In this document: positions 1-5,491 of the stretch, in pieces
Position numbering within the stretch: position 1 is the stretch's first letter
How the letters are laid out: each line of letters begins with the position of its first letter
Source: JAYVIQ01 sp043770215
Lineage (GTDB): Bacteria; Bacteroidota; Bacteroidia; Cytophagales; JAAEPT01
Assembly: GCA_043770215.1 (NCBI GenBank)
Contig: JAYVIQ010000035.1
Coordinates: 1-5,491 of the forward strand
DNA: 5,491 nt
Direction of reading: 5' to 3'
Position numbers and translations under genes: made by a program
Notes under the pieces: model-generated
The model's input: the letters and a program-made list of their open reading frames with translations, nothing else
What the model was told of the DNA's origin: nothing
Database searches by the model: none

Positions 1-2
1 GT

Positions 3-32
3 AATCAGATAAAAATTCTTAAATTTGTTTAG
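3..32 (+). CDS. possible C-terminal tail of an upstream gene (partial)
   Basis: One forward frame is open from the window edge to a TAG at 30-32. It would encode NQIKILKFV and end one base before the ATG of the next gene. Such tight spacing fits the compact operon that follows, but ten codons are far too few to identify a product or to exclude chance. The other two forward frames close at 2-4 and 10-12. If this tail is not real, positions 1-33 are simply leader sequence; I see no -33/-7 promoter pair in them. Confidence 0.2.
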   Translation, partial: NQIKILKFV

Positions 33-33
33 A

Positions 34-705
34 ATGATAAAAAAAATAAAACTTACAGTCTTTTTAGTCCTTGGGCTTACACTTACTTCTTGTTTAGAAA
101 TATTAGAAGACATAAAGATAAATGAAAACGGAACGGGTATCTATAAACTAAATCTCAACCTTAGTCAAAGCAAAAGCCAGATAGATAAAATACTGACTCA
201 AGACAGTATACAAGGGAAACCTATTCCAAACAAAGACAAAATAACCAAAGAGTTTAATAAATTGATTGAGCTTCTCAAAAATCAATCGGGTATAAGCCAA
301 GTAGTCACCGAGTTAGATTTGTCAAATTTTATACTAAAAATTAGCTTTAATTTTGATAAAATAGAATCATTGAACACTGCTGTAAATAGTATTATTAAAA
401 GTCAAGATTCTAAAGCCCCATTGAATCCTGTTGTCTACACATATGATTCAGGTATTTTTAGTAGAGTTTTAAATGCTGACCTTATGAGCCAAGCCCTAAG
501 AGATAAAGAAAAAGTAGCTGCTTTTATGACCAATTTTGATCAAGCCAAAGTGACTAGCATTACTAGGTTTGAAAAAAATATAAAACAATCAAATCATTCA
601 GAAGCAAAAATTTCCTCTAACTTTAAGAATTGTTTTGAGCAGGTAACAATCAATCAACTTTTGACAAATAAAAACTTACACAAGCATACCATAATATTGC
701 AATGA
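34..705 (+). CDS. small envelope lipoprotein of unknown function
   Basis: The product is a predicted lipoprotein of 223 residues. Residues 2-6 are basic (IKKIK), residues 7-16 are hydrophobic, and the lipobox is L17-T18-S19-C20, so signal peptidase II should cut before C20. The mature start (CLEILEDIKINENGTG) has an alternating beta-strand pattern with an N-x-x-G-x-G turn. I recall this from Bacteroidota lipoproteins found beside DUF4836 genes; it also resembles LppM-type lipoproteins in outline. The C-terminal part (ITRFEKNIKQSNHSEAKIS, about residues 176-194) and the final short helix look complete rather than truncated. I chose ATG at 34; a TTG at 25 in the same frame would only add MFR before the signal. 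The stop overlaps the next start as ATGA (702-705), suggesting translational coupling. No K-(D/E)2 export signal follows the cysteine, so the protein may face the periplasm. Function unknown. Confidence 0.85.
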   Translation: MIKKIKLTVFLVLGLTLTSCLEILEDIKINENGTGIYKLNLNLSQSKSQIDKILTQDSIQGKPIPNKDKITKEFNKLIELLKNQSGISQVVTELDLSNFILKISFNFDKIESLNTAVNSIIKSQDSKAPLNPVVYTYDSGIFSRVLNADLMSQALRDKEKVAAFMTNFDQAKVTSITRFEKNIKQSNHSEAKISSNFKNCFEQVTINQLLTNKNLHKHTIILQ

Positions 706-2546
706 AAAAAAAAATATATCTATTATTAAGTCTATTATCTAGTTCATTTTTAGGGTTTTCTCAGACGCTAGCAGACAGAACTCCCAATGATGCATTAATG
801 GTTTTTAATTTCAATTTTGAGAGTATACACTCCAAAATAAATCTGCAAAAGATTAAAAATTTAGAAATGATAGAATTTGCTTTTGCAAATATTAAAGAAA
901 GCTTAGGTAAAGACAGTACAATAGTTAAAAAGATGTACGCAGACCCCAATACTTATGGTATAAACCTTAAGCCATCGTTGTCATTAATTTTAAGAGAAAG
1001 AGACAATGAATATGGTGAAAAAATAATGACAAAACTTCTCATAGTGAACTTATCAAACATGAAAAAGTTTGAGAAACTAATGAAGTCTGTTTTTAATGAA
1101 GGCACAGAGTACAAAGATTTTTTAGAAACAAAAGGAGCATACAAAGTATTCCAATCAAATGATATAGCTTTTGTTTGGAATATAAATACACTTTATATCA
1201 CACCTATAGACTACAACAATAGAGAAACTATAGAAGCTGAGTTAACATCTTTAACTTCATTGAACAAAACAAATTCTTTAGTCAGCAATCCTAATTTTTT
1301 AGAAAAGAACAGCACCTCTAAAGACATAAATTTTTGGATGGATTACGAGAAATTTTTAGAGGTAGCCCAAGAAAAAACAGTTGGTAATGCCAAATCTTTA
1401 TTCGATTTTGATTTAGAAAAATTGAAAGGGTCAGAAACAGAAATGGGTATGTTATTTGAAAATGGTAAAATCACATTTGAATCCCTCTCTATTACAAATG
1501 AATTGTTAAAAAAAGAGAGTGCAGCTATCTACAGCCAAAAAGTGAATCCTGAGTTTTTTAATTATTTACAGCAAGACAGTCTATTAGGTGTTTTTTCCAT
1601 GGCTTTTAATGTAAATGAAATGAAGAAAAGCATAGAATCTAATTACAAGAATTTACTAGATACAATAGAAATAAAACTAAAAGAAGAAGGTCTTAAGAAA
1701 TTAGTAGTAACGAATAAAAAAGTGGTAGAGCTACAAAAAAAGCTAGATAGTGATACCCTTGAATGGGAAAATAGGTGGGTAGTTCAAGATAGTTTAGATC
1801 AAGCAATAGATAGCTTGGTAAAAATAGAGATGAAGACGGTAGACAACAAAATAGATAATACCCTTAAAGACTATGGAGTGACCAAAGCAGAAGCTTGGGA
1901 ATTATTTAAAGGAGATTTTTTGCTTGCTGCTACCGGAGTGTATAATGTAATAGATACCGTAAGCTCCATGGAGTATACAGAAAATCTTGATGGCGAAATG
2001 GTTTACCAAGAAATAGAAAAAACACAACTTAGTCCAAGGCCATTGTTTTTAAGTGTAGCTACAATAAACTTAACTGACAAATGCGCCAATATTCTAAAAA
2101 AATTAGAGTCTGAAGGCTACATTAAAAAGAAAGACGATTACTATTTTATAACCGTTACTCAATATGATTTCTTTATAAAGTTAAATGGCAATGTACTTAT
2201 TTTTACTAATGATAAAAGTGTAGTTACAAAAAAAGCTAAATCAGGAACAAACATCTACGGTAAATCACTTGATGCAAACATTTTAAAAAAATCTAGCGAA
2301 AACCCAATATACTTCTTTGCTGATATACAAAAAATGCTTTTGAAGATACCAACCGCAGAAAATGAGAAAAAAATGTTAGAGCCCGCTTTAAGTACGTTTG
2401 AAAATTTTGAAACAGTTAGTACCCTAAAGGAAGATAAAAATACTGTTTCTAGCGCTGTTCTTAACCTAAAAACAGAAGAGAACTCCATTCATATTTTATT
2501 AAATTTAGCTAATGAATACTATAAACTATTTGCCATCAGAGAATAA
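702..2546 (+). CDS. secreted DUF4836-like protein
   Basis: The product has 614 residues and a standard signal peptide: KKK at 2-4, a hydrophobic core at 5-17, and probable signal peptidase I cleavage after G-F-S20, leaving Q21. By eye the body fits DUF4836, a Bacteroidota envelope family of unknown function. Supporting segments are PNDALMVFNFN (about 28-38), the helix before ADPNTYGINLKPSLSL (about 80-95), the LLIVNLSNMKKFEKLM strand-helix (about 112-127), ENGKITFES (about 253-261), GDFLLAATG (404-412), KKDDYYFI...NGNVLIFTND (about 477-504) and a C-terminal beta hairpin (about 567-610). Residues about 312-400 are a highly charged helical stretch, probably coiled coil, that the next gene's protein lacks. 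No catalytic motif is visible. It overlaps the upstream gene by 4 bases and the next gene by 35, so it is probably co-translated with both. The likely location is periplasmic or outer-membrane associated. Family assignment is fairly sure; function is not known. Confidence 0.9.
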   Translation: MKKKIYLLLSLLSSSFLGFSQTLADRTPNDALMVFNFNFESIHSKINLQKIKNLEMIEFAFANIKESLGKDSTIVKKMYADPNTYGINLKPSLSLILRERDNEYGEKIMTKLLIVNLSNMKKFEKLMKSVFNEGTEYKDFLETKGAYKVFQSNDIAFVWNINTLYITPIDYNNRETIEAELTSLTSLNKTNSLVSNPNFLEKNSTSKDINFWMDYEKFLEVAQEKTVGNAKSLFDFDLEKLKGSETEMGMLFENGKITFESLSITNELLKKESAAIYSQKVNPEFFNYLQQDSLLGVFSMAFNVNEMKKSIESNYKNLLDTIEIKLKEEGLKKLVVTNKKVVELQKKLDSDTLEWENRWVVQDSLDQAIDSLVKIEMKTVDNKIDNTLKDYGVTKAEAWELFKGDFLLAATGVYNVIDTVSSMEYTENLDGEMVYQEIEKTQLSPRPLFLSVATINLTDKCANILKKLESEGYIKKKDDYYFITVTQYDFFIKLNGNVLIFTNDKSVVTKKAKSGTNIYGKSLDANILKKSSENPIYFFADIQKMLLKIPTAENEKKMLEPALSTFENFETVSTLKEDKNTVSSAVLNLKTEENSIHILLNLANEYYKLFAIRE

Positions 2547-3582
2547 AGCGCTCTTATTTTTAACTCTATTAGGTTGTTCTTTTTTGTATTCGTGTACCAA
2601 CAAAGAAGAGGAAAATAAATCAGAAGTCTTTCTGGGAAGTCCCCGAAATGCTCAGCTAAGTGCTAAGTTTATTCCTAAGAATTGGATTCAAAAACAATTG
2701 GCAGTAACTGGTGATACTAGTAAAACAGAGTCAGAAAATTTTAGCTTCTTAAGTTCTATTTCTCCTAACACACCAAGTGTAAATAAACTAATAGAAAATC
2801 TTATAAAACTAGAGCCAGACTTAAGTAAAAATTGGATACTTAATGCGGGCATAGAAGACAATATTAAATTTGCAAGTATATACTTCAAAATCAATAATGC
2901 TAAAGCAATAGAAGAGCTATTAGATGCCAAAAAAATATATTTAAAAGTACAGCAGAAAAATATAACCTTATTATTGGTAGATAATAAAGCAAAAGAGCAT
3001 AATTTCATTATTTATGACAAAGAACATTTGCTACTTATAAAAACATATGGCAATGAAAAGGAGTCTATGAAATTGGCTCAAAACTGTACCTATTCTACAA
3101 AAGACGATTATATAACTCAGTTTGAAGCTGAGTTTAAAAACAAAAAAAATGATTTAGACATAAGAATAAAAAATGATTCTAAAATCTCTGAATATATACA
3201 GCTGCCTATTTTAAAAGATCTAACGGCAGGTTTCGATGGTTTTTTGAGCTTAAATGTCAAAGAAAATTCATTGGATTTAAGTTTGAACCCTTTAAATACC
3301 ATACCTCTATTAGATAGTGTATTCTTAAAATTTTCTCCCATACAAGAGAAAAAAGCAAGCGTACAAGCAAACATAGAGCTCAAAAATTTAATTTCAATTT
3401 TAAGCAAATATGAGTACTTAGATGATGTGGAATATGAGTTAAATAAAGGCAAGCTTAATTTCAAAACATTGCGCACAATATGCAATGGGTTGGTGCAAGT
3501 TGCATATACTGGCAAAATAAATACCCCCGAAAAAACAATAACATATGTATTTGACGAGAACTTTAATCAAGTTAAAAAGTAG
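2512..3582 (+). CDS. DUF4836-like surface lipoprotein, N-terminal part (frameshifted)
   Basis: This ORF encodes 356 residues and starts inside the end of the preceding gene. The signal has K12, a hydrophobic stretch at 13-26 and a probable lipobox L25-Y26-S27-C28; C22 (LLGC) is a weaker alternative. After C28 comes TNKEEE, matching the K-(D/E)2 lipoprotein export signal described for surface lipoproteins of Bacteroidota such as Capnocytophaga, so surface exposure is likely. The body mirrors the upstream 614-residue protein: LEPDLSKNW (about 100-108), ASIYFKINNAKAIEELL, KASVQANIELKNLISIL (to 297), then NGLVQVAYTG (325-334) and a tail ending DENFNQVKK. Only about 25 residues lie between the last two blocks, against about 90 in the larger paralogue. 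The ORF stops at TAG 3580-3582 in the middle of the domain, and the missing C-terminal part is encoded just downstream in the -1 frame. The start at 2512 is the only ATG preceding the signal peptide. Confidence 0.85.
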   Translation: MNTINYLPSENKALLFLTLLGCSFLYSCTNKEEENKSEVFLGSPRNAQLSAKFIPKNWIQKQLAVTGDTSKTESENFSFLSSISPNTPSVNKLIENLIKLEPDLSKNWILNAGIEDNIKFASIYFKINNAKAIEELLDAKKIYLKVQQKNITLLLVDNKAKEHNFIIYDKEHLLLIKTYGNEKESMKLAQNCTYSTKDDYITQFEAEFKNKKNDLDIRIKNDSKISEYIQLPILKDLTAGFDGFLSLNVKENSLDLSLNPLNTIPLLDSVFLKFSPIQEKKASVQANIELKNLISILSKYEYLDDVEYELNKGKLNFKTLRTICNGLVQVAYTGKINTPEKTITYVFDENFNQVKK

Positions 3583-3587
3583 TTATG
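3573..3587 (+). other. frameshift site joining two halves of one DUF4836-like gene
   Basis: The local sequence is GTTAAAAAGTAGTTATG. The upstream frame reads GTT-AAA-AAG-TAG. The downstream frame is closed by TAA at 3573-3575 and open from 3576. The shift must therefore lie in or next to the five-A run at 3574-3578. A sixth A would give GTT-AAA-AAA-GTA-GTT-ATG and a single ORF from 2512 to 3995 of about 494 residues. Explanations, in my order of likelihood, are a homopolymer sequencing or assembly error, a recent disabling mutation, and -1 slippage on A-AAG. There is also a stop-start spacing of 2 bases that could allow re-initiation. I see no obvious stimulatory structure downstream. Confidence 0.75.
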
Positions 3588-3995
3588 AAAAACCAAGAAA
3601 CGTTTGATTTTGTTGGTATTGTGGGTACACCAAATGGAAAAAGCACTTTTAATTATTTGTTAAAGAATAGTTACATTTCAAAAACAAAGAAAAATACGTA
3701 CGAACCAATTATTGGGTCTAAATCAGTAATTTCTGTTAAAAACAAACAAATAGATATAGGAAAGCCATTGGTAACCCAAAAATACGCTGAACAACTTACC
3801 TTTCTTCTGAGTGTTTCAGACCCTAAATCACTACCTATACCTAAAGAAGCAATGCAGGTAGTTGATTTGCTAAGCTGTACATCAGGAAGTTTAATAATGA
3901 ATAAAAACAAAGAAATAAATCTAACCCTTACTTTTGGAGGGGCCTCATACGCCTATCTGAAAAATGCTTGGAGTTTTGTGCAGCCAAAAATTTAA
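3585..3995 (+). CDS. DUF4836-like protein, C-terminal part (frameshifted)
   Basis: This ORF encodes 136 residues with no signal peptide or membrane segment, which is unexpected for an envelope-operon gene. It reads as the missing end of the lipoprotein just upstream. FDFVGIVGTPNGKSTFNYLL (7-26) aligns with the larger paralogue's LFLSVATINLTDKCANILKK. YISKTKKNTYE (30-40) matches YIKKKDDYYFI, and SVISVKNKQIDIG (47-59) matches the strand FIKLNGNVLIFTND. LTFLLSVSDPKSLPIP (71-86) matches IYFFADIQKMLLKIP, and the final beta hairpin SLIMNKNKEINLTLTFGG (102-119) matches the paralogue's last hairpin. Its ATG lies 2 bases after the upstream stop, so re-initiation could express it, but the product would stay in the cytoplasm. 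The GTPNGKST segment resembles a P-loop but has one residue too few and no other GTPase motifs. I read this as part of a split gene, not an independent one. Confidence 0.7.
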   Translation: MKNQETFDFVGIVGTPNGKSTFNYLLKNSYISKTKKNTYEPIIGSKSVISVKNKQIDIGKPLVTQKYAEQLTFLLSVSDPKSLPIPKEAMQVVDLLSCTSGSLIMNKNKEINLTLTFGGASYAYLKNAWSFVQPKI

Positions 3996-4024
3996 ACTTT
4001 TATTGAAACAAATAACTAAAAAGT

Positions 4025-4055
4025 TTTGGCTTTTCGTAAGAAAAGATTAATTTTG
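4025..4055 (+). promoter_or_regulatory. Bacteroidota-type promoter of rpsT
   Basis: TTTG at 4025-4028 is followed after 19 bases by TAATTTTG at 4048-4055. This is a full match to the -33/-7 consensus TTTG and TAnnTTTG known for Bacteroidota. Transcription would begin near 4059-4061, giving a leader of about 34 bases before the rpsT ATG. The leader is A/T-rich, including a TATATATA stretch at 4083-4090, and shows no Shine-Dalgarno sequence, as is usual in this phylum. The -7 motif alone also occurs by chance inside genes here (for example 348-355), so the call rests on both boxes, the spacing and the position. Confidence 0.75.
4030..4045. promoter_or_regulatory. inverted repeat inside the rpsT promoter spacer
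   Basis: CTTTTC at 4030-4035 and GAAAAG at 4040-4045 are perfect inverted repeats separated by GTAA. They sit entirely between the two promoter boxes. As DNA this could be an operator. As RNA, in read-through transcripts from the upstream operon, it would be a 6-bp hairpin with a GNRA-type GUAA loop, possibly a weak terminator followed by ATTAATTTT. The arms are simple A/T-rich sequence, so chance is a real possibility. Confidence 0.3.
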
Positions 4056-4093
4056 CAACTCGAATTTAAGAAAGAATACTAATATATATAGAT

Positions 4094-4345
4094 ATGGCTA
4101 ATCATAAGTCTTCATTAAAAAGAATAAGATCTAACGAAGCAAAAAGACTTCGTAACAAGTACCAACACACAACTGCACGTACTTTTTTGAAAAGAATTAG
4201 AAGTACAGAGGACAAAGCTGTTGCTACAGAATTGTTACCAAAAGTGAGTAGCTTATTAGATAAATTAGCAAAGAAAAGTGTTATTCATAAAAATAAAGCT
4301 TCTAATTTAAAATCTTCTATAGCTAAGCACGTAGCTCAGTTATAA
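4094..4345 (+). CDS. rpsT: 30S ribosomal protein S20
   Basis: The product is the small-subunit protein S20, which binds 16S rRNA early in assembly near the bottom of the body. The 83-residue length is normal for the family. It begins with the hallmark MANHKSSLKRIRSNEAKRLRNK (a Lys/Arg-rich first helix; methionine is probably removed) and ends with the conserved KLAKKSVIHKNKASNLKSSIAKHV segment (about 58-80). The two ends frame the usual three-helix bundle. K/R content is very high, as expected for rRNA binding. It has its own promoter upstream and a strong terminator downstream and so looks monocistronic, which is common for rpsT. Tandem stops TAA-TAG close it (4343-4348). In E. coli S20 represses its own translation; the 34-base leader here shows no recognisable target for that. 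Confidence 0.98.
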   Translation: MANHKSSLKRIRSNEAKRLRNKYQHTTARTFLKRIRSTEDKAVATELLPKVSSLLDKLAKKSVIHKNKASNLKSSIAKHVAQL

Positions 4346-4367
4346 TAGATTTCTATAAATAATCTAT
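4345..4367 (+). repeat. AT-rich hairpin abutting the rpsT terminator
   Basis: ATAGATT at 4345-4351 pairs with AATCTAT at 4361-4367 around a 9-base loop. It ends exactly where the terminator stem begins. It may protect the 3' end or stack on the terminator, but the stem is weak (one G-C pair) and could be fortuitous. Confidence 0.35.
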
Positions 4368-4381
4368 GCCTGGTAGCTTTG
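4350..4381 (+). promoter_or_regulatory. possible radC promoter nested in the rpsT terminator
   Basis: TAGCTTTG at 4374-4381 matches the -7 consensus TAnnTTTG and lies in the loop side of the terminator hairpin. Twenty bases upstream is only an imperfect -33 (TTTC, 4350-4353). Transcription would begin near 4385, about 37 bases before the radC ATG. No better promoter is visible in the short gap between the terminator and radC. This is weak evidence, since the -7 motif recurs by chance in this AT-rich DNA. Confidence 0.3.
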
Positions 4382-4397
4382 TTATCAGGCTTTTTTT
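4368..4397 (+). terminator. Rho-independent terminator of rpsT
   Basis: GCCTGGTA at 4368-4375 pairs with TATCAGGC at 4383-4390. This gives an 8-bp stem with one G-T wobble and a 7-base loop, followed directly by seven T (4391-4397). It lies 22 bases after the rpsT stop and separates rpsT from radC. Confidence 0.92.
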
Positions 4398-4421
4398 GTT
4401 TATTGATAATTAGTACATCTT

Positions 4422-5105
4422 ATGAGTCAACTAAAAAATCTATTGCCAGACGATATGCCAAGAGAAAAACTTTTGGCAAATGGTTCTAAATCTTTAAGTA
4501 ATGCAGAATTACTTGCTATTTTGATAGGCTCAGGTAGTAAGGAATTAAATGCAGTAGAACTTTGCAGACTGATTCTGAAGGACAATGACAATAACTTAGA
4601 TAAGCTAGCCACACTTACATTGTCTGACTTAACCAGTTATAAAGGTATTGGTGAAGCCAAAGGAATTACTATCTTAAGTGCCTTAGAAATTGGAAGGCGA
4701 AGAAAAAACGTAACTCAAATAGAAAATGCATGCATACAATCTAGTAGTGATGCGTATGAAATCTTGCACAAATATTTAATGGATTTGACCCATGAAGAGT
4801 TTTGGATTATTTGTTTAAACAGAAAAAATCAAGTACTTAAATTGGTAGAGATTAGCAAGGGAGGTTTTAGCGCTACAGTGGTAGATCCTAAGCTAATTTT
4901 TAAGGCAGCATTAGACAATAAGGCAAGTAGTCTTATTCTTGTGCATAACCATCCATCTGGCAATACACAGCCTAGCGATAGTGACTTAGTTTTAACAAAA
5001 AAGCTTGTTTCTGCTGCTAAAGTTTTAGAAATACCTATCTTAGATCATATCATATACACAAATGCAGGCTATTATAGTTTTGCAGACAATCACAAACTTG
5101 CATGA
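4422..5105 (+). CDS. radC: RadC family JAMM-domain protein (UPF0758)
   Basis: This 227-residue protein has normal family length and both expected domains. The N-terminal part has MPREKLLANGSKSLSNAELLAILIGSG (about 12-38) and a helix-hairpin-helix with K74-G75-I76-G77-x2-K80, a nonspecific DNA-binding element. The C-terminal JAB1/MPN domain carries the complete metal-binding JAMM signature H175-N-H177-P, then S185-x2-D188, in VHNHPSGNTQPSDSD. E143 in LVEISKG may be the general acid/base glutamate, though that assignment is uncertain. The fold suggests a zinc metallo-hydrolase, but no reaction is established. The original E. coli link to DNA repair came from the radC102 allele, later found to lie in recG. 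Related proteins also occur in mobile elements, but this one has a chromosomal housekeeping context. Its stop overlaps the next start as ATGA (5102-5105). ATG at 4422 directly precedes the conserved N-terminus. Confidence 0.97.
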   Translation: MSQLKNLLPDDMPREKLLANGSKSLSNAELLAILIGSGSKELNAVELCRLILKDNDNNLDKLATLTLSDLTSYKGIGEAKGITILSALEIGRRRKNVTQIENACIQSSSDAYEILHKYLMDLTHEEFWIICLNRKNQVLKLVEISKGGFSATVVDPKLIFKAALDNKASSLILVHNHPSGNTQPSDSDLVLTKKLVSAAKVLEIPILDHIIYTNAGYYSFADNHKLA

Positions 5106-5491
5106 AAAAAATCCTTTACATACTGGCAATTCCATTTTTGGCAATTATATTATATTATGTATTTGGTACAAATACCCAGAATTATCAAGATACATTAAAA
5201 GGGAAACAAGCGGATAGAGTTCATTTTTTAGTAAACTCAACCTCAAGCCCTGTAGTAAATAAAGATTCCTTTGTACACCCAGGTTTTTTTTCTATTCAAA
5301 AAAAATTTAGAATAAACGCCAAAGTAGAGCATAACCCCAAAACACAACAATTTGCAATAGAATTATCCAATGGTAAGTTAGAAACATATTTGCATTACGG
5401 AACTATAAATTTTGAGTTAGAAGATGAAAAACATAGTCTTGTTTTGTTTCAACACTTAGAAAGGACTAATGAGTTCTTACTTCCCTTTGGA
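5102..5491 (+). CDS. membrane-anchored DUF1684 protein (3' end outside window)
   Basis: The frame stays open from ATG 5102 to the window edge, giving 130 residues without a stop. Residues 4-22 form a hydrophobic segment after MKK, either a signal anchor or an uncleaved signal peptide. There is no lipobox. The rest reads as DUF1684. R39 to V52 has the family's Arg ... SSP pattern (RVHFLVNSTSSPVV). Then comes HPGFFSIQKKFRINAKVE (59-76), YLHYGTINFELEDEKHSL (96-113) corresponding to the usual Y-x-x-YG-x-L-x-F strand, and EFLLPFG (124-130). A T-x-x-E-T-Y-G-x-G-R-Y motif would normally follow beyond the edge. The family is widespread and has no firmly assigned function. The ATGA overlap with radC implies coupled translation, yet nothing obvious links a DNA-binding JAMM protein to an envelope protein. 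Confidence 0.88.
   Translation, partial: MKKILYILAIPFLAIILYYVFGTNTQNYQDTLKGKQADRVHFLVNSTSSPVVNKDSFVHPGFFSIQKKFRINAKVEHNPKTQQFAIELSNGKLETYLHYGTINFELEDEKHSLVLFQHLERTNEFLLPFG

Noticed and set aside
761..1144. Two reverse-strand ORFs opposite the 614-residue gene.
   Set aside because: They are short, hydrophobic or low-complexity mirror products of the AT-rich sense gene, without recognisable domains or promoters. The forward gene explains the region.
2688..3515. Reverse-strand ORFs of 106 and 132 codons opposite the lipoprotein gene.
   Set aside because: They are rich in S, F, L and K from antisense reading of K/E/N/L codons, with no domain. The sense strand has a signal peptide and family similarity.
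3615..3655. GIVGTPNGKSTFN resembles the P-loop of OBG/YchF-type GTPases (GIVGLPNVGKSTLFN).
   Set aside because: Only three residues separate G14 from GKS, whereas Walker A needs four. No G3 (DxxG) or NKxD motif follows in the 136 residues, and the whole segment aligns better with the DUF4836-like paralogue.
4019..4034. AAAAG-TTTTGG-CTTTT as a terminator for the envelope operon.
   Set aside because: The stem has five pairs, mostly A-T, with no T run after it, and it overlaps the rpsT promoter's -33 box. It is too weak to call, so the operon's end remains undefined.
5075..5082. TAGTTTTG, a -7-like motif shortly before the DUF1684 start.
   Set aside because: There is no -33 TTTG at suitable spacing, it lies inside radC, and the ATGA overlap already explains expression. 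A similar chance motif occurs inside the first gene at 348-355.

Overview
The window looks like an AT-rich chromosomal segment from a member of the Bacteroidota, probably Flavobacteriia or a close relative. Four things point there. The S20 and RadC proteins read like Bacteroidota versions. The start sites I inspected (34, 702, 2512, 3585, 4094, 4422, 5102) have no convincing Shine-Dalgarno sequence. The promoter before rpsT fits the Bacteroidota -33/-7 consensus (TTTG-N19-TAnnTTTG). The third gene carries a lipoprotein signal followed by Lys plus acidic residues, as in surface lipoproteins of this phylum. All genes are on the + strand.

Region 1 (1-3995) is a tightly packed cell-envelope operon. 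It holds a small lipoprotein (34-705), a 614-residue secreted DUF4836-like protein (702-2546, ATGA overlap), and a second, shorter DUF4836-like lipoprotein. In this sequence the lipoprotein is split into two ORFs (2512-3582 and 3585-3995) by an apparent -1 frameshift in a run of five A. One extra A would join them into a single protein of about 494 residues. Aligning that protein by eye to the 614-residue neighbour puts the break inside one continuous domain. This is the most notable observation in the window.

Region 2 (3996-4421) holds rpsT (30S protein S20) as its own transcription unit, with a good promoter upstream and a strong Rho-independent terminator downstream. An inverted repeat sits in the promoter spacer. 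The terminator loop contains a -7-like motif that could serve radC.

Region 3 (4422-5491) has radC (JAMM/MPN-domain protein) overlapping by ATGA with a membrane-anchored DUF1684 protein that runs off the window end.

I see no phage, transposon, CRISPR array, tRNA or defence system. rpsT and radC are ordinary core genes. The interesting material is the uncharacterised envelope operon, its two unequal DUF4836-like paralogues, and the frameshift. Family assignments were made by eye without database searches.
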